32,537 bases of DNA from Lachnospiraceae bacterium (GTDB lineage: Bacteria > Bacillota > Clostridia > Lachnospirales > Lachnospiraceae), in contig JAAWRC010000038.1 in NCBI GenBank assembly GCA_022800815.1, positions 1 to 32,537 on the forward strand, written 5' to 3'. Below, one piece after another: positions 1 to 7,705 of this stretch (its first letter is position 1; every line of letters starts with the position of its first letter). The notes beneath the pieces were generated by a model. That model worked only from the letters and a program-made list of their open reading frames with translations. It was not told the origin of the DNA and searched no databases. Position numbers and translations under genes: made by a program.

Positions 1-62
1 ATCTGCACCAGTTCATAAAAAATGGTGCGTCACTTGAAGCTGTTTTGAAATTGGTAGGGTAG
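1..62 (+). CDS. Possible 3' end of a gene cut by the left edge
   Basis: An open frame enters from the left edge (first full codon at position 3) and ends at TAG 60-62, giving LHQFIKNGASLEAVLKLVG. It would be the last 19 residues of a rightward gene converging on the deacetylase gene. The peptide looks like an amphipathic helix but I do not recognise a family, and an open frame this short can occur by chance. Confidence 0.25.
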   Translation, partial: LHQFIKNGASLEAVLKLVG

Positions 63-261
63 TTTTGTGCAAATTTCTATATTTGCTCATTTATAGTATA
101 TATACACTCCCAAAGTCAGTAATGAAAAAAAAGTTTTGACGGCTCTTTCGCCTGTTCCATATATTATATTTTTGTTTTTATTGAATAAAGCCGTACCCGT
201 TTTATTGTCCATGAACCTTCCCTCTCTTATGACTTAAGCAAGCGGATTCAAAAATGTTTCT
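63..261. other. AT-rich intergenic stretch
   Basis: Very AT-rich sequence downstream of the deacetylase gene (which reads leftward) and of the possible rightward gene end. I see poly-A and poly-T runs but no convincing hairpin terminator, promoter or RNA gene. Confidence 0.5.
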
Positions 262-933
262 TCAAATAAAACGATATCCATGACTGCAAAATATTTTCAA
301 AGCGTTTTCTATTTTGTCCCTCTCTGTCTCTACATATTTTTCGTGCGTGAAGGCAACAATTCTGTTCCTTCCAATGAACAGTGTGTCCTGTGTGACTTCA
401 TCAAGATGTTCAAATCGAATGTGCGTTTTCCAATGCTCCATTTCATGTTCCATAAAGCCATCTTGATCGGAATATGGAAATCTTTCATCATCGGGATAAA
501 GCAAGGTATGAATCCCCTGTGTGTGCAAAAATGTTTTCTGCTCGTCCGACGCCAGCCAATTATGAAGCCGTATGGTATCTGTCACTGGCATACCTGCATT
601 TTCAGCAGCCTTCACAAATAGTGCATATCCCGCCTTATATCCCTTTTCATCAAAAAACCTAGAATTATTTTTCCCATGGAACCCAAACTTAAGCCAATCG
701 CCACTCTTTCCAAGCTCGTCCGCATAGGTATCCGGCATTTCCGTAATCAGATAATCATCCAGCATTGCAAAACAATACAGAGAAAACCTTGCGTTATATG
801 TATCATGCCATTGTTTTAACTGTCCGTATAATCGCATATCAAATATACTGTTTGGCTTGTTATAAGAAAGCCATCTCAAAGATTTCCCGATGTCATCAAT
901 TGACAAGTGTACAGCTCGACTACATTGATCCAT
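262..933 (-). CDS. Polysaccharide-deacetylase-like protein
   Basis: 223-residue protein, last gene of the leftward glycan cluster. The N-terminal HLSIDDIGKSLRWL stretch resembles the first NodB-type motif (a hydrophobic strand ending in DD), and a later LKFGFHGKN segment resembles the histidine-containing metal-site region of divergent polysaccharide deacetylases. The classical HxxxH pattern is not clearly present, so the fold is likelier than the activity. There is no signal peptide or membrane segment, suggesting a cytoplasmic enzyme acting on a sugar or lipid-linked intermediate. The ATG at 931-933 has a good AGGAGG only about 17 bases upstream and the frame stays open there, so the start is not settled. 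It lies 46 bases after the radical SAM gene and is probably cotranscribed with it. Confidence 0.6.
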   Translation of the reverse strand: MDQCSRAVHLSIDDIGKSLRWLSYNKPNSIFDMRLYGQLKQWHDTYNARFSLYCFAMLDDYLITEMPDTYADELGKSGDWLKFGFHGKNNSRFFDEKGYKAGYALFVKAAENAGMPVTDTIRLHNWLASDEQKTFLHTQGIHTLLYPDDERFPYSDQDGFMEHEMEHWKTHIRFEHLDEVTQDTLFIGRNRIVAFTHEKYVETERDKIENALKIFCSHGYRFI

Positions 934-979
934 ATTTTTCTTTTCAGATACCTCCTGTTGTCAGTTATGTGTTTTTGCA

Positions 980-2398
980 TCATACCAATTCCAGCACCGA
1001 AAGGAGCCGGGCATCCGTCATCGGCTTTATTTTTTTACAAATCGAGTCATATTGGGAATATACGGTTACAATTACGCAATCAATATTCGGAAACTTTTCC
1101 TCTGGTGAAATTACATTTATATCAGAAACAATCGAGTCATATTTCCTGTCAATGCCAAACAAAACATTGATTTTACTTCTGGCACACAACTCCCTGATCC
1201 ACTTTCCTACCGCTGCCATGCCATAAATTGCGACATTTTTTATTCCCTCTTTTTCCATATTCCTATTTAAGATGCCGGTTATTTGGTCCATTTCCAGCTC
1301 ACCGGGCCAAACTCCCTTATAAACAACCCGCATAAGACAATCGAAAAATAGTTCCCTCTCCCATGAAAGCGGCTTGTGGAACTCCGAACACCTGTGTCCA
1401 TATGCAAAACGCATTGTATTGCTCAACCAATGTCGCCCGTTATCCTTTCGTACCCTGTCCCTAAACTCCTTAAAATAAATCTCCGAATTTAAGTCCCGAT
1501 CAACCCCGCCCAGAATATGTGTCACGTATCCAAACCAACAATTATCGAACGGGCAGTTATGCCCGACCGGAACAAAAGTCGGTTTCTGCTCAATATTTTC
1601 AAAAAGATTTACGATTAACTTATTATTTCCGGGGCAAGGAAATACATTCCCGGTCTTTAAATGGAATTGCAGGCTATATACTCCCGCATAGCAAAATTCA
1701 CCGTGTTTCTTATCAAATTCGGCCTGATGGAATTTAAAAAGCGCAGAATCAAATTGTCCCCACGTTTTGTCATACTGTTCTTTTTCCAACAAAGATTTCA
1801 TTCTGGGATACTTTCCCCTGACCAATTCACTCCGCTGTGTCAAAACGTGCGGCATTGCGCCAAAATTCTCCATACTGAATTTCTTTATTTCTTCCAGATT
1901 ATCCAAAACATAATCACTGGTGACAAGTTCAACCGTATAGGAAATTCCCGCATCGGCCAAAGCACTGACGTTTGCCGCAAACGTTTCCAACAACCCCCTT
2001 TTTTTAAATTCCCGATAATGAAATGAACATTTAAAAAACATCTTTTCCCGATATTCCCTCGGAAATTCCGTAAACCGTTTCATCATTTTGGTAATAGTAC
2101 AATTCGTCGTAAAGGAAACATAATGCCCCATTTCATACAACCCAAGTGCTAAATCACAAATTTCTGACCACAACATGGTCTCGCCTTCACCACAAATATG
2201 AAATGCGCAAATTCCCCCCATACGTTCCGGCGTAAGCGCTTTAAGCATATGTGGAACAGAATACATAAATCCCTCATTTGACTCCTTAAAATCCAACAAT
2301 TTCTCATTTCCCTGCTGTACCAAATAGCAGTAATCACAGCGCAAGTTACAGCCAGTAACCGGAATGGGACAATTAAAAAAACGAACAAAATTTTCCAT
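980..2398 (-). CDS. Radical SAM enzyme with C-terminal Rossmann-like tail
   Basis: 472 residues. The CNLRCDYC motif (Cys17, Cys21, Cys24) is the CX3CX2C signature that binds the SAM-cleaving 4Fe-4S cluster, and ICGEGETML resembles the glycine-rich SAM-binding strand. Further cysteines around residues 235-285 (EFCYAG, VFPCPGN, HNCPFDNC) look like ligands of an auxiliary SPASM-type cluster, as in enzymes modifying peptides or sugars. Residues 386-472 form a separate module starting IKNVAIYGMAAVGKW, a short Rossmann-like fold also seen in two glycosyltransferases of this cluster. An AGGAGAC ribosome site lies 5 bases before the ATG. The neighbours suggest surface-glycan modification; substrate and reaction are not deducible. 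Confidence 0.82.
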   Translation of the reverse strand: MENFVRFFNCPIPVTGCNLRCDYCYLVQQGNEKLLDFKESNEGFMYSVPHMLKALTPERMGGICAFHICGEGETMLWSEICDLALGLYEMGHYVSFTTNCTITKMMKRFTEFPREYREKMFFKCSFHYREFKKRGLLETFAANVSALADAGISYTVELVTSDYVLDNLEEIKKFSMENFGAMPHVLTQRSELVRGKYPRMKSLLEKEQYDKTWGQFDSALFKFHQAEFDKKHGEFCYAGVYSLQFHLKTGNVFPCPGNNKLIVNLFENIEQKPTFVPVGHNCPFDNCWFGYVTHILGGVDRDLNSEIYFKEFRDRVRKDNGRHWLSNTMRFAYGHRCSEFHKPLSWERELFFDCLMRVVYKGVWPGELEMDQITGILNRNMEKEGIKNVAIYGMAAVGKWIRELCARSKINVLFGIDRKYDSIVSDINVISPEEKFPNIDCVIVTVYSQYDSICKKIKPMTDARLLSVLELV

Positions 2399-2429
2399 TT
2401 GAAGTCTCCTATACTATCTTAAAAAGACA

Positions 2430-2468
2430 ATTATACGGGCGGTCGAAAGGACTGACCGCCGGTATAAT
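2430..2468 (-). terminator. Intercistronic hairpin, attenuator-like
   Basis: Arms 2430-2444 and 2454-2468 pair over 15 positions with one G-G mismatch around a 9-base loop. On the minus strand the hairpin follows the GT2/pyruvyl-transferase gene and is followed by TTGTCTTTTT. It could be a partial terminator or an mRNA-processing and stability element separating that gene from the radical SAM gene. Confidence 0.55.
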
Positions 2469-2477
2469 ATGATGCAC

Positions 2478-4802
2478 TTACATTGAATCACATAAATTTT
2501 CTTTCAAAATAGCTGCAAGTTCCTCATAGCGTGACCGGAACATAGACGCATCGTATTTTGGGGCTTTTATTTCTGACAAGCCTTGTATGCATTCGTCCAC
2601 TTCACTGACATCCTTCGCAAATTTTATGTATTGCAATTCCTTTACCCAACGATATCCCTCTGTCAGCTTATGGTTACAGCTATTAAGAACCACACAGGGA
2701 GTCCCCGTAATTACACAGAACAGCATCCCGTGAAGCCTGTCCGTGACGCAAATCCTGGCTTGCTGAAATTTCAATAAATGTTCAGACAATGCGCCATACC
2801 TCGCAAAGGGCTCCAAAATTACGTGCGAATGCATATTATTGTTACACGTCACACTGCCCACCCGTCTTTCGCCTATCTCGACAAGTTCCTGCTTTTGGGC
2901 AGCTGACAGGATCGATTCCTTATCACTCTTCAAACAAAGAAGGAGTCCCTGCTTTTTTGCATCTTCCCGGATAAACTCATCCCAGTCTACCGAAAGGACC
3001 ATGTCCGGTGCCTGATGGATGTCACATTCCGGATAATACTGTTTCATTAGTTCGAAGGATACGCCATCTCTTGCAAACAATGTCAGTCTTTTATGCTTTT
3101 GATAAATACTTCTTGTATATTGCGCCTCTCTTTGCTGGGTAGCGCTTCCTCCCCAATATAACGTTTGCGGCATAACAATGATTCTATTTTCAGGATATTC
3201 ATCAATAATCCGACGTGTCATGCTCTCCGGATTCATCCACAATGATCCCAAAAACCCTCCGCCGGTGATTAAGAGCAGATCATCACTATTGATATTGTGT
3301 CTCGCTATATTCGCCGCTTCCTCGTATCTTCTCGTCGGCACTTCCACAACATCCATGCCCAGCTTTTCTCTTATAAACTTTTTCTCTGCATATGCGATTG
3401 CATGGTCGCCAAGATTGGCATAATCAGGTGCGCAAAACATAAAGAGCTTTCTTTTGCTCCCGTCATGCCTATACTCTTTTTTCCACTCTTTTCGATCATT
3501 TATCGCCTTAATATCGCAGATATGTCTGAAATCAATAATTCGCGACTCTGATACGCCATACTCGTTTACCAGCATATCTAAAATTTCCGTATAATAGACT
3601 GGCGTTGCAATCAGAATGAAATCATATCCAATTTTACTTAATTCGTTCGGACCAATTACCTTTTTTCCAAGGAACATTCTTCCCTGTTTTTCTTTTTTGG
3701 AATCGCAAAACGCAACGATTTCATAAGCGGCTTTACTTTCTATATACGGAACATATTCGGATGCATAATCTCCCGTTCCATAGATAATCACTTTCCCCTC
3801 GGGATAAGGAACAAAGCTTTCTGAATCGGCACCTTCATCGTCTAATACTTCAAGAATATGTTTTTGGACAACCTCCTTAAAACTCTTTACATGGATTTTG
3901 GACTTGATCCCGTTCAATTCATCATTGAGCTGTTTTTCCAGAATTACAGGATTAAAAACATTTCTCCTGCCATTTTCCTTTATTAATTCATTAAAAAATT
4001 CTTCTGCCTCAGCAAGCGTTTTCCCTGCGCCGTATGGAACTAAATCCCTGTTTCTTGTCCCGAACAAAAAGAAGGAATATTTTGATACGTCAATGCCAAG
4101 CGTATCCCGGATGGTCCTTTTGGAAATCTCCTTATTATCAGCCAAAATTTTCTGTTTTGACAAAGTGGTCACTTGATTATCGTTTTCAACATAATAGTCG
4201 AGTAAAATAGCTTTCAAATTTGCCATTTTCACTTTAAAAATCAATGACGCAAACAGGGCATAATCCTCCGCCGGCGAATTTGGATATTCTATGTTGAAAT
4301 CCTTTATCACACTTGCTCGAAACATAATCGTAGGATGCACAGCCTGTATGTTAAAAAGCAATCTGCACCGCAATTCTTCAGAATCAGTAGGGTAGAATCG
4401 CTTTATACGCAGATTCTTTTCCGAATTTATCTCGCATATACCGGAACCCAAAATCCCCACATCTTCATTCGTTTCCATAAATTCCACTTGCTTTTTGATT
4501 CTTTCCGGATAGCTAAAATCATCCGCATCCATACGGGCAATATACTTTCCCCTACACAGTTTTAACCCTCTGTTCAGCGAAAGCGCTACTCCCATATTCT
4601 TTTCATTTTCATAAACTCTAATCTGCGGATTCTGTTTCGCATACCGCTTTAATATGTTCCCGGAATCATCAGAGCTACAATCATTTATTATAACAATCTC
4701 AGTATTCCCATAGGTTTGATTCAGCATGGACTCCATGGCAACAGACAAACTATTTCCCGCATTATATACTGGCATAAGCCACGATACCAAAGGTTCCTTC
4801 AT
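2478..4802 (-). CDS. Three-part fusion: GT2 glycosyltransferase, Rossmann module, polysaccharide pyruvyl transferase
   Basis: About 774 residues in three modules. Residues 1-230 are a GT-A family 2 glycosyltransferase: LVSWLMPVYNAGNSLSVAME at the nucleotide-binding start and the metal-binding MDADD. Residues about 335-425 are a Rossmann-like domain beginning VIIYGTGDYASEY. Residues about 450-760 match the polysaccharide pyruvyl transferase family (WcaK/CsaB type): CAPDYANLGDHAIAYAEKK, the glycine-rich LLLITGGGFLGSL and the late TDRLHGMLFCVITGTPCVVL block. Both transferases are usually separate proteins, so one chain may add a sugar and then a pyruvyl ketal. The frame opens at GTG 4808, but ATG 4802, 10 bases from an AGGGAG site, is the better start. 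It follows the previous GT2 gene by a few bases. Confidence 0.83.
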   Translation of the reverse strand: MKEPLVSWLMPVYNAGNSLSVAMESMLNQTYGNTEIVIINDCSSDDSGNILKRYAKQNPQIRVYENEKNMGVALSLNRGLKLCRGKYIARMDADDFSYPERIKKQVEFMETNEDVGILGSGICEINSEKNLRIKRFYPTDSEELRCRLLFNIQAVHPTIMFRASVIKDFNIEYPNSPAEDYALFASLIFKVKMANLKAILLDYYVENDNQVTTLSKQKILADNKEISKRTIRDTLGIDVSKYSFFLFGTRNRDLVPYGAGKTLAEAEEFFNELIKENGRRNVFNPVILEKQLNDELNGIKSKIHVKSFKEVVQKHILEVLDDEGADSESFVPYPEGKVIIYGTGDYASEYVPYIESKAAYEIVAFCDSKKEKQGRMFLGKKVIGPNELSKIGYDFILIATPVYYTEILDMLVNEYGVSESRIIDFRHICDIKAINDRKEWKKEYRHDGSKRKLFMFCAPDYANLGDHAIAYAEKKFIREKLGMDVVEVPTRRYEEAANIARHNINSDDLLLITGGGFLGSLWMNPESMTRRIIDEYPENRIIVMPQTLYWGGSATQQREAQYTRSIYQKHKRLTLFARDGVSFELMKQYYPECDIHQAPDMVLSVDWDEFIREDAKKQGLLLCLKSDKESILSAAQKQELVEIGERRVGSVTCNNNMHSHVILEPFARYGALSEHLLKFQQARICVTDRLHGMLFCVITGTPCVVLNSCNHKLTEGYRWVKELQYIKFAKDVSEVDECIQGLSEIKAPKYDASMFRSRYEELAAILKENLCDSM

Positions 4803-4816
4803 TTTCACATTTCTCC

Positions 4817-6235
4817 CTAAATTAATTCTGGAAAATATTTTTTAAGCATGGCATATCGGAACGCCATGTCCATATCATCTTTCGTCAATACAAAACTGGA
4901 GTGATATCCCATTTCCAACAGCATTTCCTTTACCTGGTCGGCAATATTGCCATTCAAAATAGTAACGATCACAACCGTATCATTTTTTCCTGATTGTGCT
5001 TTCCTAATTTTGTATCCATATTTTTCCACAATTTTTTCGGCCTTGGCATCCCAAATCTCACTGACTGTGATTCCCTGATCTATCAGCAAATCCATTACAT
5101 CCCGACAGTTATTTCCCGCCCCATATAACACAACGTTTGCCGCTTTTTCTACAGCATTCCACAATTTCTCACTGAATTGCTCTCTTGATTCAACCAGTTT
5201 CGCTCCCGCCGCAATTTTGGGAGACAGCCTAAAATAATATTTCCAATAGAGCATATAAGGAAATGCGTTTGTAATCTCGTCATTTTGGGTAAATGCAAGC
5301 ATGCAATCGTCCAGCCACCTGGCATAAATTTCAGAAAGCTCATTCGCTCCGTGGATTTTCGCATAGTACGCCTTTGTCCCGCAATAATACAATCTGCTTG
5401 CCAGCTGATATTTCTCTCTCGTTCTGTCGTCAATTTCAAGCAAATTAATACAGTCTCTGGCAAGTTGTTCCATACTGTCCAGATACGGTATCATCTGATG
5501 TAAATTCTTTGTTCTGGAATTATAGTATCCATCCTTATGAATGGTATATTTGTATAAGGGTTTAGGGACATAAAGAAACTCCTCGGCTGCCGCCAATGGT
5601 AAAGCGATTGGCAGTTCATGGGAACTGGGGTGCGGATAGAACCGCTTTCCATGCAGTGCTTTTTCCAAGAACTTCGTTTTACACATCATCCGCCAAGGCG
5701 CCCTGGGGATCGTATATAACAGCAAATTCAGCACACTCCCCAAATCTTCATATCGCTCGTCAAATCCACGGTCATATTCCCTTCCATATTCTATTTCAGA
5801 ATCAAAATCTCCTATATTATCGACATCAAACGAGAGATCTCTCCCTATTACCTTGTAATTATCACAACGAGCCCAATTGTATTCCGGATGTTCCTCCAGC
5901 GCACGCACCATCTCCTCAACAAATTCCGGCAACATATAGTCATCCGAATCCGGAAATGTTATATATTCTCCTGTATAATATGGCATTGCAGCATTGATTC
6001 CGTTTACAATTCCTGCTCTGGAAGAGTTTTTGACAATCATATAGCCATATCCTCGCTTATCAAATTTTTTCTTCCAATTCATCAGGATATTTAATGTCCC
6101 ATCAGTCGAATCATCATACGCAATGATCAATTCTACATTGTCATATGTCTGACTATAAACAGATTCCAGCATATGATCCAGATATGGTGCCGAATTAAAT
6201 ACCGGCATTATCATACTCACTTTTTTTTGTACCAT
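4817..6235 (-). CDS. Family 2 glycosyltransferase with C-terminal Rossmann-like tail
   Basis: 472 residues. The N-terminal catalytic domain has KVSMIMPVFNSAPYLDHMLE, a YDDSTDG strand end and the FPDSDDYMLPEF metal-binding DxD region of GT2 enzymes. From about residue 365 there is a short Rossmann-like module beginning NVVLYGAGNNCRDVMD, similar to the modules in the two downstream enzymes. An ATG at 6250 opens the same frame, but GGAGGG lies between it and the ATG at 6233-6235 at ideal spacing for the latter, so translation very probably starts at MVQKKVSM. The gene follows the propeller-like gene directly and precedes the fusion gene by about 15 bases, so the three are cotranslated. No membrane segments; probably acts at the inner membrane face on a lipid-linked glycan. 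Confidence 0.85.
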   Translation of the reverse strand: MVQKKVSMIMPVFNSAPYLDHMLESVYSQTYDNVELIIAYDDSTDGTLNILMNWKKKFDKRGYGYMIVKNSSRAGIVNGINAAMPYYTGEYITFPDSDDYMLPEFVEEMVRALEEHPEYNWARCDNYKVIGRDLSFDVDNIGDFDSEIEYGREYDRGFDERYEDLGSVLNLLLYTIPRAPWRMMCKTKFLEKALHGKRFYPHPSSHELPIALPLAAAEEFLYVPKPLYKYTIHKDGYYNSRTKNLHQMIPYLDSMEQLARDCINLLEIDDRTREKYQLASRLYYCGTKAYYAKIHGANELSEIYARWLDDCMLAFTQNDEITNAFPYMLYWKYYFRLSPKIAAGAKLVESREQFSEKLWNAVEKAANVVLYGAGNNCRDVMDLLIDQGITVSEIWDAKAEKIVEKYGYKIRKAQSGKNDTVVIVTILNGNIADQVKEMLLEMGYHSSFVLTKDDMDMAFRYAMLKKYFPELI

Positions 6236-6250
6236 GTCTTTACCCTCCAT

Positions 6251-7378
6251 CTATCGTTTCATATATTCCAAATATGATTTCAAATCTGTTATCTTTCCAT
6301 CAAGCAGAAGCTGCTCCCTGATAACGTTTTTCCCTGACCGACTATTGACGTCACTCAAGATATAGTCTTTTGTTACCTTGTTATTTGGAGCATCATACTT
6401 GATCAACTGTCTCGCAACATCATCATATGCAAACAATTGATTTCCCAAAACTTCCAAAAGACTAAATTTCCATACCTCACGATTTGCTTCCGGCATAAAC
6501 TCTTCCGGCAAAATCTCCGTCGCAATAGAAACATCATCCGTATCCATATTTACTTTAATTGGTTTATTGGCCGTTCCCGGAACAAAATACACAAATCCGT
6601 TATATATTGCCGTTCTTGTGACCGGAAAACTGCCATATGATAATTCTTTCGGTAAATCCCTTATCGTTTTTACCTCTTTATCGACCAGATTAATCTTTCT
6701 GATTTCTCGGTTATAATTTGAAAACAACCAGGCATACTGACCGGCTACGGCCAATGTTATTGCTCCTTCTTCCTGTTTCATAGAAAACCATTCCTGAAAC
6801 ATCATTTTTGAACTGTCAAAAAAATAAATCTTTTTGGAAGCATTACAAAACATTATCTTTTTATCCCCGAAATCACAGATCTTGGAAAAATAGAAATTGT
6901 CATTAACAATATCCTTTTCCATTTCCGTCAAGGTATGATAAAAATAATCTATTTCATGATTTGCGAGATTTAAACGTACCACAGCCGGATAGGTATGAGG
7001 AAACATATACAGATATTTATCGTCACAATATGCATCAAAAAATTTTGCATCCGGTCGATAATTTACACCACCTGACATTGTTGGCATATCTATTTTCAAG
7101 CTTTTACATTCCGCTCTCTCTGCGTCATACACACCTATTGAATCCGCAGAATAAGGAATGCAATAAAATACATCACCATGCGCAACTATTTTGGAATACA
7201 TTCTCAAGCTCGCTTTTTCCTCTGGAAATGAACAAACAAAAGTTGTCCTCACATCAATTTTTTTCATTTTATATAGCGCATTAAAGTAAAATGAAGTAAA
7301 CCACAACGTATCTCCTTTTTCACACATATTCTCCATTTTTAAATGCAATGGTTTAATCTCTTTTTCTTTAAACAACAT
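6251..7378 (-). CDS. Predicted beta-propeller-like protein of unknown function
   Basis: About 375 residues with repeated short blocks of roughly 45-50 residues in which an aromatic-rich strand is followed by an N/D turn (for example DVFYCIPYSADSIGVYDAE, YLYMFPHTYPAVVRLNL, YAWLFSNYNREIRKINL, GFVYFVPGTANKPIKVNM). This is the texture of kelch/WD-type propellers, though I cannot assign a named family. No signal peptide is visible, so it may be a cytoplasmic scaffold or carbohydrate-binding partner of the neighbouring transferases. The frame is open from TTG 7414 and ATG 7399, but only ATG 7376-7378 has an upstream GAGGT (10 bases away). It overlaps the decayed glycosyltransferase fragment upstream. 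Confidence 0.65.
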   Translation of the reverse strand: MLFKEKEIKPLHLKMENMCEKGDTLWFTSFYFNALYKMKKIDVRTTFVCSFPEEKASLRMYSKIVAHGDVFYCIPYSADSIGVYDAERAECKSLKIDMPTMSGGVNYRPDAKFFDAYCDDKYLYMFPHTYPAVVRLNLANHEIDYFYHTLTEMEKDIVNDNFYFSKICDFGDKKIMFCNASKKIYFFDSSKMMFQEWFSMKQEEGAITLAVAGQYAWLFSNYNREIRKINLVDKEVKTIRDLPKELSYGSFPVTRTAIYNGFVYFVPGTANKPIKVNMDTDDVSIATEILPEEFMPEANREVWKFSLLEVLGNQLFAYDDVARQLIKYDAPNNKVTKDYILSDVNSRSGKNVIREQLLLDGKITDLKSYLEYMKR

Positions 7379-7403
7379 CGAATTATTTACCTCGGTCATC
7401 CCA

Positions 7404-7672
7404 TCATTTTGCAAACTTATGTTTTAATCGAACATATTGAATCCGGTTATCAGAGGAAGCATATCGTCTGATAATATTTTCTAAATCATTTGTCAAACCA
7501 TTATCAATAATTAAATATTTCAAATTGTTATAACTCTGATCAAAAATGCTCTCTATCCCTGCACAGCATCCATCCCTGTGGATTATAGAAAGTCGAAAAC
7601 AGTCACCTCTAGCATATCTGCTTTCGCCACTTCACTGCACCTGACAATCTTATTTTCACCATGGCTATCCAT
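7404..7672 (-). pseudogene. Remnant of a family 2 glycosyltransferase
   Basis: Reading leftward, the frame from 7631 to TGA 7404-7406 encodes 75 residues including GIESIFDQSYNNLKYLIID and then NGLTNDLENIIRRYASSDNR. This matches the start of GT2 enzymes (the xxIESIlnQtYkNxElIIiDnGStD region), but it stops after the first beta-alpha-beta unit. A short ATG frame (7672 to TAA 7583-7585) upstream is in a different phase, so the fragment has no proper start and lacks the DxD and acceptor domains. It fills the space between the CDP-glycerol-transferase-like gene and the propeller gene and looks like a decayed cluster member. Confidence 0.65.
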
Positions 7673-7705
7673 TTAATTTCTTTATTCGGATCCTCTAGGC
7701 AGGTA

